DNA of 64,000 nucleotides from Mesonia sp008017825. GTDB lineage: Bacteria > Bacteroidota > Bacteroidia > Flavobacteriales > Flavobacteriaceae. The notes under the pieces are model-generated. The model worked only from the letters and a program-made list of their open reading frames with translations. It was not told where the DNA came from and searched no databases. Below, one piece after another: positions 16,469-25,659 of the stretch. How positions within the stretch are numbered: the stretch's first letter is position 1; each line of letters opens with the position of its first letter. The stretch is taken from assembly GCF_008017825.1 (NCBI RefSeq), contig NZ_VRLS01000086.1, forward strand, positions 1 through 64,000, in the 5' to 3' direction. The translations under genes and the position numbers were made by a program.

Positions 16469-17395
16469 ATGACAAAAAGAAATTTCGCCCCAATTTTACT
16501 TATTTTAACTGTATTCTTCACCTCTTTGTCTGCATCTGCGCAGCAAAGTGTTCTTCCTTTTACCGACTTTAAAAAAATTATTCCTTTAGAAGAAATAACT
16601 GCAGCTCCGTTGCAAGTATTGCTGGAAGATGAGATTTTAAGTAACCCTCAATGGAAAAAATTAATAGACAATAAAAAAATGTCTATTGGAGTAGTTGATT
16701 TAAATAATGTCTACGAAGCACATTATGCAGGAATTAATAGCTCCGAAATGATGTATGCCGCAAGTCTGCCTAAAATCGCTATTTTATTAGCATCTATGGA
16801 TGCTATTGAAAAATGTGAGTTAAAGGAAACTGAGGAGGTAAAAAAAGATCTCAATTCAATGATCAACCGTTCAGATAATCATGCTTCAACAAGAATGATT
16901 GATCGTCTAGGGTATAAAAAAATAGCCGATGTTCTTCAAAGTCCGGCTTATAAATTATACGATAAAGAAGATGGTGGAGGCCTTTGGGTAGGTAAGCGTT
17001 ATGCTGCTTCTGGAGCTAGAAATCCAGATCCTTTAAAAGGTTTAAGTCACGCTGCAACCGTAAAACAAGTATGTAGATTTTACTATCAAATGCTAACGGG
17101 TAATTTGGTTTCTCCAGAAAAATCTAAGCAAATGCTAGATATAATGGAAAACTCTCACCTACATCACAAATTTGTAAATACTTTAGATAGAATAGCTCCA
17201 AACGCCAGAGTATTTAGAAAATCGGGTTCTTGGAGAAACTATCATGCAGATTCTGTTTTGGTATGGGGGAAAGACGGAAGAAAGTATATTCTTGTGGCAC
17301 TTATAGAAGATGCTAACGGAGAACAAATTATAAGAGATTTAGTAGAGCCAATTGAAAAAATAATTAAAAAATCACGTTCTTTGGAGACCACATAG
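16469..17395 (+). CDS. exported class A beta-lactamase-fold serine hydrolase
   Basis: This 308-residue protein starts with a signal peptide (through SASAQQ, cleavage near residue 25) and has the three motifs of the penicillin-binding/beta-lactamase fold: S99-L-P-K102, S135-D-N137 and K251-S-G253 (KSG in place of KTG). The mature protein should be periplasmic. It could cleave a peptidoglycan peptide, a beta-lactam or another amide or ester; the substrate cannot be read from the sequence. It is 9 bp before the NTT-HEAT transporter gene and shares its promoter. A second protein with the same three motifs lies in the convergent operon. Confidence 0.82.
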   Translation: MTKRNFAPILLILTVFFTSLSASAQQSVLPFTDFKKIIPLEEITAAPLQVLLEDEILSNPQWKKLIDNKKMSIGVVDLNNVYEAHYAGINSSEMMYAASLPKIAILLASMDAIEKCELKETEEVKKDLNSMINRSDNHASTRMIDRLGYKKIADVLQSPAYKLYDKEDGGGLWVGKRYAASGARNPDPLKGLSHAATVKQVCRFYYQMLTGNLVSPEKSKQMLDIMENSHLHHKFVNTLDRIAPNARVFRKSGSWRNYHADSVLVWGKDGRKYILVALIEDANGEQIIRDLVEPIEKIIKKSRSLETT

Positions 17396-17404
17396 TTTCC
17401 TTAA

Positions 17405-20221
17405 ATGATAAAAGTTTTTTTACAAAAGAGTTTTGGTATTAGAAGTGGCGAAGTAAGAATTTCGCTTCTAATGCAACTCTATATATTCCTAATCATCACA
17501 ACGCTATTAATTGTAAAACCTACAATTAATGCGTTGTTTTTATCTAAATTAACTTCTAATGCTTTACCAAATGCTTATTTATTAGTAGCATTGGTTGCCA
17601 TTGGAAGTTCTTTTTTTTACAATAAAGCACTAAAGAAGTTTTCTCTCTTAAAGATTGTAACGACAACTTTAATCGTTTCAGCAGCTATATTTTTATCCTT
17701 AAAATTTCTCCTCAATTTTGATTACTTCTCTACAGAGCTTTTATACTTCTATTATGTTTGGGTAGCAATTTTTGCTTTATTAACGACATCACAATTCTGG
17801 GTATTAGCGAATTTGGTTTTCAATATTAGAGAAGCAAAACGATTATTTGGTTTTATTGGCGCAGGAGCAATTACGGGAGGGATATTTGGTGGTTATGTAA
17901 CTAATCTTTTGGCCCCCTCTATAGGAAATGATAATCTTATGGTTATTGCTTCCTTGATATTATTAGGTTGTATTCCTTTGTTGCATTACATCTGGAGAAA
18001 AAAAATTAAGTCTTTAGGGTATTTTAGACAAAAACAGCGATCATACGCTACCAATGAGTCATCTTTTCAGCTTATTTATAAATCAAAACATTTAACTTAC
18101 ATAGCAGGAATTGTTGGGGTAAGTGTTATTACAGCCAGGTTAGTAGATTTTCAGTTTAGCGATTTAGCTTCTAAACAAATACCAGATTCCAATGATCTTG
18201 CTTCTTTTTTTGGGTTTTGGTTCTCTACTTTTAATTTAGCCTCCTTAATTATCCAGCTTTTTTTAACGAGAAAAATCGTAGGAGTGTGGGGAGTAGCCTC
18301 CACATTAATCCTCTTGCCGATGGGAATTCTAGTAGCAGTAGGTCTCTTTATTATCTTTCCAGAACTCTGGGTAGTTATTTTAATGAAATCCGTTGACGGA
18401 AGTTTAAAACAATCTATCAATAAAGCAGCTTCCGAAATGTTGGTGCTTCCAGTACCTACAGATATAAAGAATAAAACCAAATCATTTATCGATGTGGTGG
18501 TAGACAGCGTAGCAACAGGTATTGCAGGTTGTCTATTGATTTTTGTAATTAAAGGCTTGAATTTTGGAGAAGTAGAAGTATCTATTTTAATTTTAGTACT
18601 TCTTCTTGTTTGGTTCTATTTTATTTATAAAGTTAGAAAAACCTACTTTCAATCATTCAGACAAAATTTGATCAATTTTACCAATAAACATCACTTAAGC
18701 AAAAAGAAGAAGGGAAATCGCGTATCGACCAATATTACAATCCTAAAAGTTCTTGAGGAAGGTGAGGATTCAGAGATATTGTATATGTTGAGTAAGATTG
18801 ATGAGATTAAAGATAAACGACTAAAAGATGCAGTAGTATTATTATTAGATCATCCTTCAGAAGAAATTAAAGCTGCCGCTATAAGAAACTTGTACTTACT
18901 CGATAAAGGAACAGCAGTAGAAAAGGTAGAGAAATTAGTGAATTTTAAAAGTGATGAGGTAGTATTAGCAGCCATGCAGTATTTACTAACACATACAGAT
19001 ATTAATGATTTAAAATTATTTGACTCTTACCTTAATAGTGAAAACGAATATATAGCTTCTGCAGCCTTGTTTTGCTTGGCGAAAGAATCTCGTGACAACC
19101 AAAAATTAGCTCAACGCTACAGTTTAGATAATAGGCTAGAAGCTGCAATTACAGCCGTTAATTTACCAAGCGACAATCATAGAATTGAAGAAACTATAGA
19201 ATTGGTAAAAGCAATTGGGTTTGCGGGTATGCCTAAATATTACTCTTTTATAAAGGCGCATTTTAATAACAGGAATCAAGAAGTAATTAAGGCTTCTATT
19301 GAAGCTGCGGGATACAGTGCAAATCTCATTTTTGTAGATGATTTATTAGGTTTTTTAGAGACTAAAGAATTTAGGGAAGAAGCGGAAGAAGCTTTACATC
19401 TTTACGGTTCTGGAGTTATAAAATTGTTACTTAAACGACTTAAAAATAACCTGATTTCAGAGAATGCAAAACGTTTTATACCTAATATTTTAGCTAGATT
19501 TAATAATCAAGAAAGTGTAAATACGTTGTTTACGCTACTGCGGAATAAAGATATTATTATCCGTTTGGAAGCTGCTCGGTCTTTACAAGAAATGAAGGAA
19601 AGGAACAAGTCTTTAAAGTTCAGTAAAAAAGATGTGGTGAGATTGATTCTTTCAGAGTGTAAATTGTATCACAATACTTTGATAGCCATGGAACTTCAGA
19701 AAAAAATCACTAAAAAATATAAGTTAGAGCTAGTAAGCGATAGTGAAATGGAAGAATTTTCTGCTAGAAACAGCTTAATAGAAATTCTGGAGAAACGTTT
19801 AGACCACGGCTTACAACAAATATTTACTTTATTAGAATTAGAATATAATTCTAAAGATGTGATTATTGCCTATAACGGAATTAAAAGTGATAAACAAGAA
19901 GTGCGAGCTAACGCGATAGAATTCTTAGATACACTCTTACAACCCAACTTAAGGCACACCTTATTACCTCTAGTAGAAAATACTATTTTAAGCGCAAGCA
20001 ATCAAGAAATTGACTCTTCAATACTAACTGTGCCTAGTGAATACAAATGTTTTCAAATGCTACTAAAAGGAAATGATGTTAGAATTAAACTGGCCGTTCT
20101 TTATTTACTAAGACATATAGAAGATAAAAGTTACCTAAAACTAGTCCATCGTATGGTCACCGATAATGATGTGCGTATCCGAAATTTTGCCACGTTAGCC
20201 GTTGAAAGTCTAAAAAATTAA
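17405..20221 (+). CDS. NTT-type nucleotide transporter fused to HEAT repeats
   Basis: The first 420 or so residues of this 938-residue protein form about 12 membrane helices and resemble the ATP/ADP translocase (NTT, Npt1/Npt2) family; the helix IVKPTINALFLSKL and the segment NLVFNIREAKRLFGFIGAGA are typical. Residues from about 430 to 938 are soluble helical pairs of the HEAT type (repeats such as KDAVVLLLDHPSEEIKAAAI and NKDIIIRLEAARSLQEM). NTT-HEAT fusions are known from free-living bacteria; what they transport is not settled. Whether it exchanges ATP for ADP or moves another solute is unknown. Convergent 4-bp overlap with the second serine hydrolase gene. Confidence 0.75.
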   Translation: MIKVFLQKSFGIRSGEVRISLLMQLYIFLIITTLLIVKPTINALFLSKLTSNALPNAYLLVALVAIGSSFFYNKALKKFSLLKIVTTTLIVSAAIFLSLKFLLNFDYFSTELLYFYYVWVAIFALLTTSQFWVLANLVFNIREAKRLFGFIGAGAITGGIFGGYVTNLLAPSIGNDNLMVIASLILLGCIPLLHYIWRKKIKSLGYFRQKQRSYATNESSFQLIYKSKHLTYIAGIVGVSVITARLVDFQFSDLASKQIPDSNDLASFFGFWFSTFNLASLIIQLFLTRKIVGVWGVASTLILLPMGILVAVGLFIIFPELWVVILMKSVDGSLKQSINKAASEMLVLPVPTDIKNKTKSFIDVVVDSVATGIAGCLLIFVIKGLNFGEVEVSILILVLLLVWFYFIYKVRKTYFQSFRQNLINFTNKHHLSKKKKGNRVSTNITILKVLEEGEDSEILYMLSKIDEIKDKRLKDAVVLLLDHPSEEIKAAAIRNLYLLDKGTAVEKVEKLVNFKSDEVVLAAMQYLLTHTDINDLKLFDSYLNSENEYIASAALFCLAKESRDNQKLAQRYSLDNRLEAAITAVNLPSDNHRIEETIELVKAIGFAGMPKYYSFIKAHFNNRNQEVIKASIEAAGYSANLIFVDDLLGFLETKEFREEAEEALHLYGSGVIKLLLKRLKNNLISENAKRFIPNILARFNNQESVNTLFTLLRNKDIIIRLEAARSLQEMKERNKSLKFSKKDVVRLILSECKLYHNTLIAMELQKKITKKYKLELVSDSEMEEFSARNSLIEILEKRLDHGLQQIFTLLELEYNSKDVIIAYNGIKSDKQEVRANAIEFLDTLLQPNLRHTLLPLVENTILSASNQEIDSSILTVPSEYKCFQMLLKGNDVRIKLAVLYLLRHIEDKSYLKLVHRMVTDNDVRIRNFATLAVESLKN

Positions 20222-21486
20222 ATACTTTCCTTTTGAATAACCTCGTCTATTCTTCCTGCCAAAGCTTGATGATCGTAGGCAGAATTTTTATTAAGCACAT
20301 TGGTCATTAAACAAACCATATATTTTTTTCCGTTAGGGTGTTCAACAATCGCCACAGAGTTCATATAATTATAAACATTACCTGCATATTCTCCGCAAGT
20401 TTTTCCGTTAGAACGGTCACAAGAATATAAGCTCCCCGATTTAAAATAAACCGCAGCATCTCTAATCTTTGGGGAATAAGCGTATCGTATTCTTCTGTCG
20501 GTCATATACATTAAACGCTTAATTTCAAGGCTAGATTGGGCGTCAATTAAATTTCCTTGTTCTAAGCTTACTAAATACTTCATTAAACCTAAAGGTGTAC
20601 CAATGCTACCGCCAATATCACCAACAAACTTATTGGCTCCAGAGGTAAAAAAGCTACCTAGACGCCATTCGTCTTTTGTGATTCCAATTTTTCTAAGCGG
20701 TTCATTCACGATTTTGTTAGCTAATAATGTAAGTTCTTTTTTAGGGGTATCTTTAAAATAAGCATCTATTTTTTCCTGAGTGAGATACTCATATTCTCCT
20801 TGAAAAGCAGCCATCAATAAAGCTTCTCTCCATACTACACTCGCTGCGCCATTATTACTTACAGACATCGTATGATCTATCCATTCGTATAAACTAAATA
20901 CATCATCTGTTTTTACTTGCCTTTTGGTTAACTTGTCTTTTTCAATATCATAGATAGGAACTGTATGATGATCATACACTGCCCAATCTCCAGCTCTTAC
21001 GCGTTTATTTTTTAGTAGAGCGGTGCGAGCATCCCAAGATTGCGGACATATATTCTGCAACTGGGTGAATAAAGCAGTCACAACGGCTAATTTTCCTACA
21101 CTTCCAGGTTGGTAACCAGTAGATTCTTTATGCTCGGCATATTTTAGATCATCAGGATTGGTCATATCTAAGACGGTTAAAGAATAATTTCCAGAAGGAA
21201 TTACTTTCTTTAACTTTTCAGCGAAAGCTTTATCTTCTATTAAAATAGTATTTACAGAATCATCTTTCCTTTTAGTAAGTTGTAATTCGATACAATTAAG
21301 CGGAAGTAAAGCACCTTTAGGCAAGTTTAAAGTTTGCGTACTGTCATTTTTTATCTTTTCAAGACGAGCTAGTCTAGAAATTTTAGTGGATTTGTAACCA
21401 TCTATAGGATAAAAAGTGTTTAATCCAGCAACAATAGTAGTGGTGATGATTAAAAATGTGAGATTGGTTTTACTGAAAAAATTCAT
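20218..21486 (-). CDS. second beta-lactamase-fold serine hydrolase
   Basis: This 422-residue protein has an N-terminal hydrophobic segment (residues 8-22) that can serve as anchor or signal, then the motifs S129-V-G-K132, S210-N-N212 and K349-S-G351 of the penicillin-binding/beta-lactamase fold. It is longer than class A beta-lactamases because of an N-terminal domain of about 100 residues and insertions around 145-200. Two cysteines (356, 364) flank a short loop after the KSG motif. It starts 4 bp after the stop of the dikinase-like gene, so both are one operon. Substrate unknown. Confidence 0.78.
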   Translation of the reverse strand: MNFFSKTNLTFLIITTTIVAGLNTFYPIDGYKSTKISRLARLEKIKNDSTQTLNLPKGALLPLNCIELQLTKRKDDSVNTILIEDKAFAEKLKKVIPSGNYSLTVLDMTNPDDLKYAEHKESTGYQPGSVGKLAVVTALFTQLQNICPQSWDARTALLKNKRVRAGDWAVYDHHTVPIYDIEKDKLTKRQVKTDDVFSLYEWIDHTMSVSNNGAASVVWREALLMAAFQGEYEYLTQEKIDAYFKDTPKKELTLLANKIVNEPLRKIGITKDEWRLGSFFTSGANKFVGDIGGSIGTPLGLMKYLVSLEQGNLIDAQSSLEIKRLMYMTDRRIRYAYSPKIRDAAVYFKSGSLYSCDRSNGKTCGEYAGNVYNYMNSVAIVEHPNGKKYMVCLMTNVLNKNSAYDHQALAGRIDEVIQKESI

Positions 21487-21489
21487 AAA

Positions 21490-24405
21490 CTATAGTTTGG
21501 TGTTTAATGGTATTTGTTGAGTATTATCTATCTCTGGGTTCAGAGAATTAAGGTACGCAGAACTTAAAGCATTTTCATTTTCTACAAAAGGACGTATTTG
21601 AAAAAGCCAAAGTTTATCATTTTCAAAACCTAGTTCTACATCATAAGGTCCCGTATTAGAAGCTTCTGTCTTTTGCGGAATAGTAGTTCTTATATTTTTT
21701 GCAAATTCTCTAATTTGATAGATATTTTTTGCAGATAAAATAGAGTTATGAAGACTTGTAGTTTTTTGCTCTAATCCTCCGTTCACCGGAAGTCTATTAT
21801 AGTTCATTTCTCGCGAAGGTGATAATAAGGTAATCCCTTTTGGCATTTCTATAAGCCAAGATTCCGCCGATTGCCCATCTACCGCGCCTCCCGCACCTTT
21901 ACTAAAGGCTACAGTTAAATCATCACTGTTATTATTACTAATCCCTTTTGTAATTAGAACACCACTATAATCTACATCTACAGATGGAATAATAAGTATG
22001 GAAGGGAAAACATTTTCTGGATTGTTCAAGTACTTTTGTCTCCATTTAAAACTCCTTTCAGTATAAGGAGACGCCCATACATCTCTAATTCCTTGTAAGA
22101 TTTTTTCTTTACTTCGTACATTGAAAACCGTGAGGTTTAAACCTGCACCCGTAAAGTTGCCTAAATCTTCCATATTGGTATCACTACGTAAGAAAACAGG
22201 AATCTCACCTAATGACTGATTGAAATTAAGTTGAAAGCTTTGTTCAAGTTTATTCACAAATTGGGGTTGAAGCTTTATACTTTTAATGGCTTCACGGAGT
22301 TGTAAAAGTCTATCGAGTTGACATTGCTCAACCTCTTGCTCATTAATATTATTTTCTCTCATTTTTTCCGCTTGAGCGAATGTAGCTTTTAAATAATCCC
22401 AGTAAGAACCGCTTTGCAAAGGCATAGGTTGATTCATATGGCTTTTGAAAATCCCGAAAGGAATAACAGATCCGTTCACTACATTATTAGGAAACATCGC
22501 TTTTAGTTGTCCTAAATTAGCAGCTTTAGGTCCGCAATAAATCCCCGAACTTTTAGCATCAATCTCGGTTAGATTAAGCAAATCATTCTTTTGAAGATTA
22601 ATCTTATCGATAGGAACATTTATTTTAGAGTCTTTCTTTTGTGAGGTTTTATCTTTAAAAAGATCTTCTTCATCGCTATTCAGGTCATTAGCTTCTTTTA
22701 AGACAATTGTTCCTTTGCTAGAAACCGCATAAAAGACTTCTTTTCCTTCATATTTCTTTAGTTCTTCAAAGTTTTTTGCAGAAATGACACTGTTTGGTAT
22801 TCCTAAATTACGTGCTAAAAGTTGTACGTGAGAAACCAAATTACCTTCGGCTACGGTAGCAATTCCGGCAACGGGTTTTAAATCTGATGGGGGCTTTTGG
22901 AAGATGTAAATTTTATATGGATCTACTTCTATATGTTCATCTTCTACGATGACCAGTTTTCCTTTAGCATAACCAGGATTAAGTCCGCGAGCATCGTTAG
23001 GGTGTTTTGCATCTAATAAGGTGTTAGAAAGCTGAGCTTCTTTTTTTATAAAATCACTTAATTCACTTACCGATTCCCCCAATTTTAAAGCAATAGAAGA
23101 GCGTACAGCGTTATCTATAAAACCATTTATTTTAGGTTCAAATCCACTGTAAGTTTTAATATCTTCTTGGTAAATAGCCTGGAGTAAAGAAGCACTCCAC
23201 TCAACTTGACTTCTAGCGGCTCTTTCAATTTTTTCTAATTCTTCAAGAGTGGTATTTTTATTATTAGTTAACTGAAGTTTATTCTCTAGATTATTCCATT
23301 CCCACCATTCTATATAACCAGCACTTGCAGTGGCTTGTGCTAAGACGTAAACTTTATATATTTGCTCCTGAAGTGTTTGAGGTTTCCATTGTGAAGCATT
23401 CTTAAAAATAATACTTTCTAATTGGGTTAAGGCATCTAACATTTGCAGCCTGTCTGATGAACTATTAACCGTAAAAAAATGACTTCTAATATCGCACATT
23501 AAACTAGCGGTATTTTCTACCAATTCTTGAGTTGATAATGAATCTGATGAGGTAGAAGCAAATTTCTTTAATTCATTTCTTAAGTAATGATTTTTAGGTA
23601 AAACATTCGCCTTTTGGTTAAAGCTAGATAAATTAACAGGAGCGTAAAATAACTTCATCGCTTGAGTAAGCGAATCTATATCTTTTTTTAAGTTGTCTTT
23701 GAGATCTTCTTCGTGCTTATTAGAAAATTTTTCTACCAGCTGAATATCAGAAGCGCTAGGTTGACCGTGTATTTTTGTTCTAATATCCATAAATTTAGGA
23801 TACTCCTCTGCAATGGTTTTACTAAGAGTTCTAATGGTTTGAGATTGTTGAGTTTCATCATTATGAGGAATCTCTAAAGTAGATTGCTTTATTAATAGAA
23901 AATTTTCTTTAACGCTATTATCATTAGCTAAAAGCCAATTGTAGAAATCAACACCCCATTCTTTCTCATCTTCAGATTGTACAGAACCTCTATAAAATTG
24001 TGCTTTGCGCATAATCCAGCCATCATCTATGCGATTAAGATATTTGTTTAAGACATATTGCTTAAGTCTGGAATGATTATGAGAAGCATCCCAAAAATCA
24101 CTTTTATCGGTATACGCTAAAATATCAGCAAAGAATAGATGATTTTTTTTGTGCAGTTCTTCTATTTCAGTTTTGTAACTAGCGTGCTGAATTCCTCCAA
24201 TCTTATCTGGACAAGGGTCTTTAGAATCTCTACGTGTGCCATCATCGCAAAACCACTCAATTTTTTTATAGGGCCCGCGAATGAGTTCTTTGTAATTTTC
24301 TATTCTACTTTTAATTTCTTCGTTAGAAACTTTTTGAGCTATCGAAGAAAAAGAAAATAAAAGTAAGGTAAATGTTAGCGTACAAACAAGTAGATGTTTA
24401 AACAT
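21490..24405 (-). CDS. exported PEP/pyruvate-binding dikinase-like protein
   Basis: This 971-residue protein has a cleavable signal peptide (through SSIAQ, cut near residue 24). After a helical region of about 430 residues of no recognised family comes a phosphohistidine (PEP-utilising mobile) domain, with GIATVAEGNLVSHVQLLARN and the likely phospho-acceptor His526. The nucleotide-binding PPDK_N domain follows at about 620-940: YCGPKAANLGQL (623-634), FLRSDTNMEDLGNFTGAG (738-755) and the closing DVELGF and LFQIRP. The order His-domain then ATP domain is the reverse of PEP synthase and resembles glucan water dikinases. Catalysis outside the cytoplasm would need an exported nucleotide. Cys 53 and Cys 65 are close. 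Confidence 0.82.
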   Translation of the reverse strand: MFKHLLVCTLTFTLLLFSFSSIAQKVSNEEIKSRIENYKELIRGPYKKIEWFCDDGTRRDSKDPCPDKIGGIQHASYKTEIEELHKKNHLFFADILAYTDKSDFWDASHNHSRLKQYVLNKYLNRIDDGWIMRKAQFYRGSVQSEDEKEWGVDFYNWLLANDNSVKENFLLIKQSTLEIPHNDETQQSQTIRTLSKTIAEEYPKFMDIRTKIHGQPSASDIQLVEKFSNKHEEDLKDNLKKDIDSLTQAMKLFYAPVNLSSFNQKANVLPKNHYLRNELKKFASTSSDSLSTQELVENTASLMCDIRSHFFTVNSSSDRLQMLDALTQLESIIFKNASQWKPQTLQEQIYKVYVLAQATASAGYIEWWEWNNLENKLQLTNNKNTTLEELEKIERAARSQVEWSASLLQAIYQEDIKTYSGFEPKINGFIDNAVRSSIALKLGESVSELSDFIKKEAQLSNTLLDAKHPNDARGLNPGYAKGKLVIVEDEHIEVDPYKIYIFQKPPSDLKPVAGIATVAEGNLVSHVQLLARNLGIPNSVISAKNFEELKKYEGKEVFYAVSSKGTIVLKEANDLNSDEEDLFKDKTSQKKDSKINVPIDKINLQKNDLLNLTEIDAKSSGIYCGPKAANLGQLKAMFPNNVVNGSVIPFGIFKSHMNQPMPLQSGSYWDYLKATFAQAEKMRENNINEQEVEQCQLDRLLQLREAIKSIKLQPQFVNKLEQSFQLNFNQSLGEIPVFLRSDTNMEDLGNFTGAGLNLTVFNVRSKEKILQGIRDVWASPYTERSFKWRQKYLNNPENVFPSILIIPSVDVDYSGVLITKGISNNNSDDLTVAFSKGAGGAVDGQSAESWLIEMPKGITLLSPSREMNYNRLPVNGGLEQKTTSLHNSILSAKNIYQIREFAKNIRTTIPQKTEASNTGPYDVELGFENDKLWLFQIRPFVENENALSSAYLNSLNPEIDNTQQIPLNTKL

Positions 24406-24439
24406 ATTTTATCATTATGGTTAGCTAAAATAGATGAAC

Positions 24440-24469
24440 CAAAGCTAACTATAAGTTATGTTAAAACAA
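24440..24469 (-). promoter_or_regulatory. promoter of the dikinase-serine hydrolase operon
   Basis: On the minus strand TTG (24467-24469), 19 bases, then TAGCTTTG (24440-24447): an exact consensus match with the same spacing as the promoter of the facing operon at 16413. Transcription should start near 24433, about 28 bases before the ATG. Confidence 0.75.
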
Positions 24470-24499
24470 TACTAAGGAAATGTTTGAAGCATCATAAAG

Positions 24500-25117
24500 T
24501 TAAAAGTTTAAGTTTTTTAACTCTTTATAGTTACGTAATAATTTCTTTAGTAGAATTCCGTAAAGTAAAGAATAAACTCCCCATAAAAAAAGTAGAAGTA
24601 CTAGTATACAAATTAAACCTATACCAATAATTGTAAACCAACTTGTATCTTCTAAATTTTGAGAAATAGCGGGAGTATATTTAAGTGTATAAATATAAAA
24701 AAGCATCATAGTAATCCCAGAAGATGCTAAGATGTAGATGATGTAGTATTTTACTACTCTCCTGGTTTTTAAGATGTTTTTCATTAAATGAAAGGAAGAA
24801 TCGGCAGCAGAAATTTTTCTATACCTTTTGTAAAAGATAACTATAAATGCACCTGTGATGATGTAACTAATAATATATATAACTATAGTAGCAGTCTTTA
24901 AATGAATAGTATCAACTTCTTTCCAAAATTGATCATCCATAAATAGGACATTCATTAAAATACCAAAGCTTAATTCTATAAGGCTAATGATAAAAATCCA
25001 TTTCACGATCGAAGACGATTTTTTAAGCAACATTTTATAAAGTTGCTCTGCCTTAAAATGCGGAAGGTTCTCTTCCTGATTTTTCCAATCTTTTCGTAAT
25101 AAATCTAATTCATCCAT
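24500..25117 (-). CDS. membrane protein coupled to the sigma factor
   Basis: This 205-residue protein starts with a short cytoplasmic segment (MDELDLLRKDWKNQEENLPH) and has four membrane helices. It begins 4 bp after the sigma-factor gene stop. Such genes with an N-terminal LRKDWKNQ-type segment regularly follow ECF sigma factors in flavobacteria, so it may be a membrane anti-sigma factor, though no zinc-binding anti-sigma motif is present. Function inferred from context only. Confidence 0.65.
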   Translation of the reverse strand: MDELDLLRKDWKNQEENLPHFKAEQLYKMLLKKSSSIVKWIFIISLIELSFGILMNVLFMDDQFWKEVDTIHLKTATIVIYIISYIITGAFIVIFYKRYRKISAADSSFHLMKNILKTRRVVKYYIIYILASSGITMMLFYIYTLKYTPAISQNLEDTSWFTIIGIGLICILVLLLFLWGVYSLLYGILLKKLLRNYKELKNLNF

Positions 25118-25120
25118 AAT

Positions 25121-25615
25121 CTAAGCACTTAAGATATCTTTTAGTTTCTTCTTAACTCTGTTCATCTTCACTCTTGCATTAACTTCTGAAATACCTAAAG
25201 TTTCTGAAATTTCACTATAATTCTTCCCTTCTAAATAGAGAAAAACTAATGCTTTATCTATATCGTTTAATTCTTTTATAGCAGCATACATAATTTTTAA
25301 TTGCTGCTCGGTAGTATCGTCATATTCCTCTGCTTTAATTTTAAAACTAAATTGTTCTATATCTTGCGTTTGAGGTTTTCGTTTCGATTTTCTATAAAGT
25401 GTAATCGCTGTATTTAAAGCTACACGGTACATCCATGTACTAAATTTAGCTTCTCCTCTAAATTTAGGATAAGCTTTCCAAAGCTGAATCGTAATTTCTT
25501 GGAAGAGATCATGGTGCGAATCTTGATCGTAAGTGTACATACGACAAATCTTGTGCACAATATTTTGATGCTCTTCCAGTAACTTTACAAACGTATGTTC
25601 GGTTTCTTTTTTCAC
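25121..25615 (-). CDS. ECF RNA polymerase sigma factor
   Basis: This 164-residue protein has sigma region 2 (HQNIVHKICRMYTYDQDSHHDLFQEI, then FRGEAKFSTWMYRVALNTA) and region 4 (LVFLYLEGKNYSEISETLGISEVNARVKMNRVKKKL), the usual two-domain ECF layout. It should direct RNA polymerase to a small stress or envelope regulon. The start codon is GTG at 25615; an in-frame stop lies upstream and no ATG gives a complete region 2. A promoter and an 18-bp palindrome lie just upstream, so its own expression is probably controlled. Confidence 0.9.
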   Translation of the reverse strand: MKKETEHTFVKLLEEHQNIVHKICRMYTYDQDSHHDLFQEITIQLWKAYPKFRGEAKFSTWMYRVALNTAITLYRKSKRKPQTQDIEQFSFKIKAEEYDDTTEQQLKIMYAAIKELNDIDKALVFLYLEGKNYSEISETLGISEVNARVKMNRVKKKLKDILSA

Positions 25616-25629
25616 TACTCTAATTACAG

Positions 25630-25647
25630 AATATTAGTACTAATATT
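25630..25647. promoter_or_regulatory. 18-bp perfect palindrome in the sigma-factor leader
   Basis: AATATTAGTACTAATATT reads the same on both strands. It lies 15 bp before the sigma-factor GTG and just downstream of its predicted transcription start near 25653, so a dimeric protein bound here would block that promoter's elongation. The divergent ndh promoter lies 67 bp away. It is also AT-rich, so chance cannot be excluded. Confidence 0.5.
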
Positions 25648-25659
25648 TCTAAAATGTTA

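Noticed and set aside
16469..17395. Serine hydrolase considered as an antibiotic-resistance beta-lactamase
   Set aside because: Only the general fold motifs are present, KSG replaces KTG, and the gene is part of a four-gene chromosomal island; substrate cannot be told.
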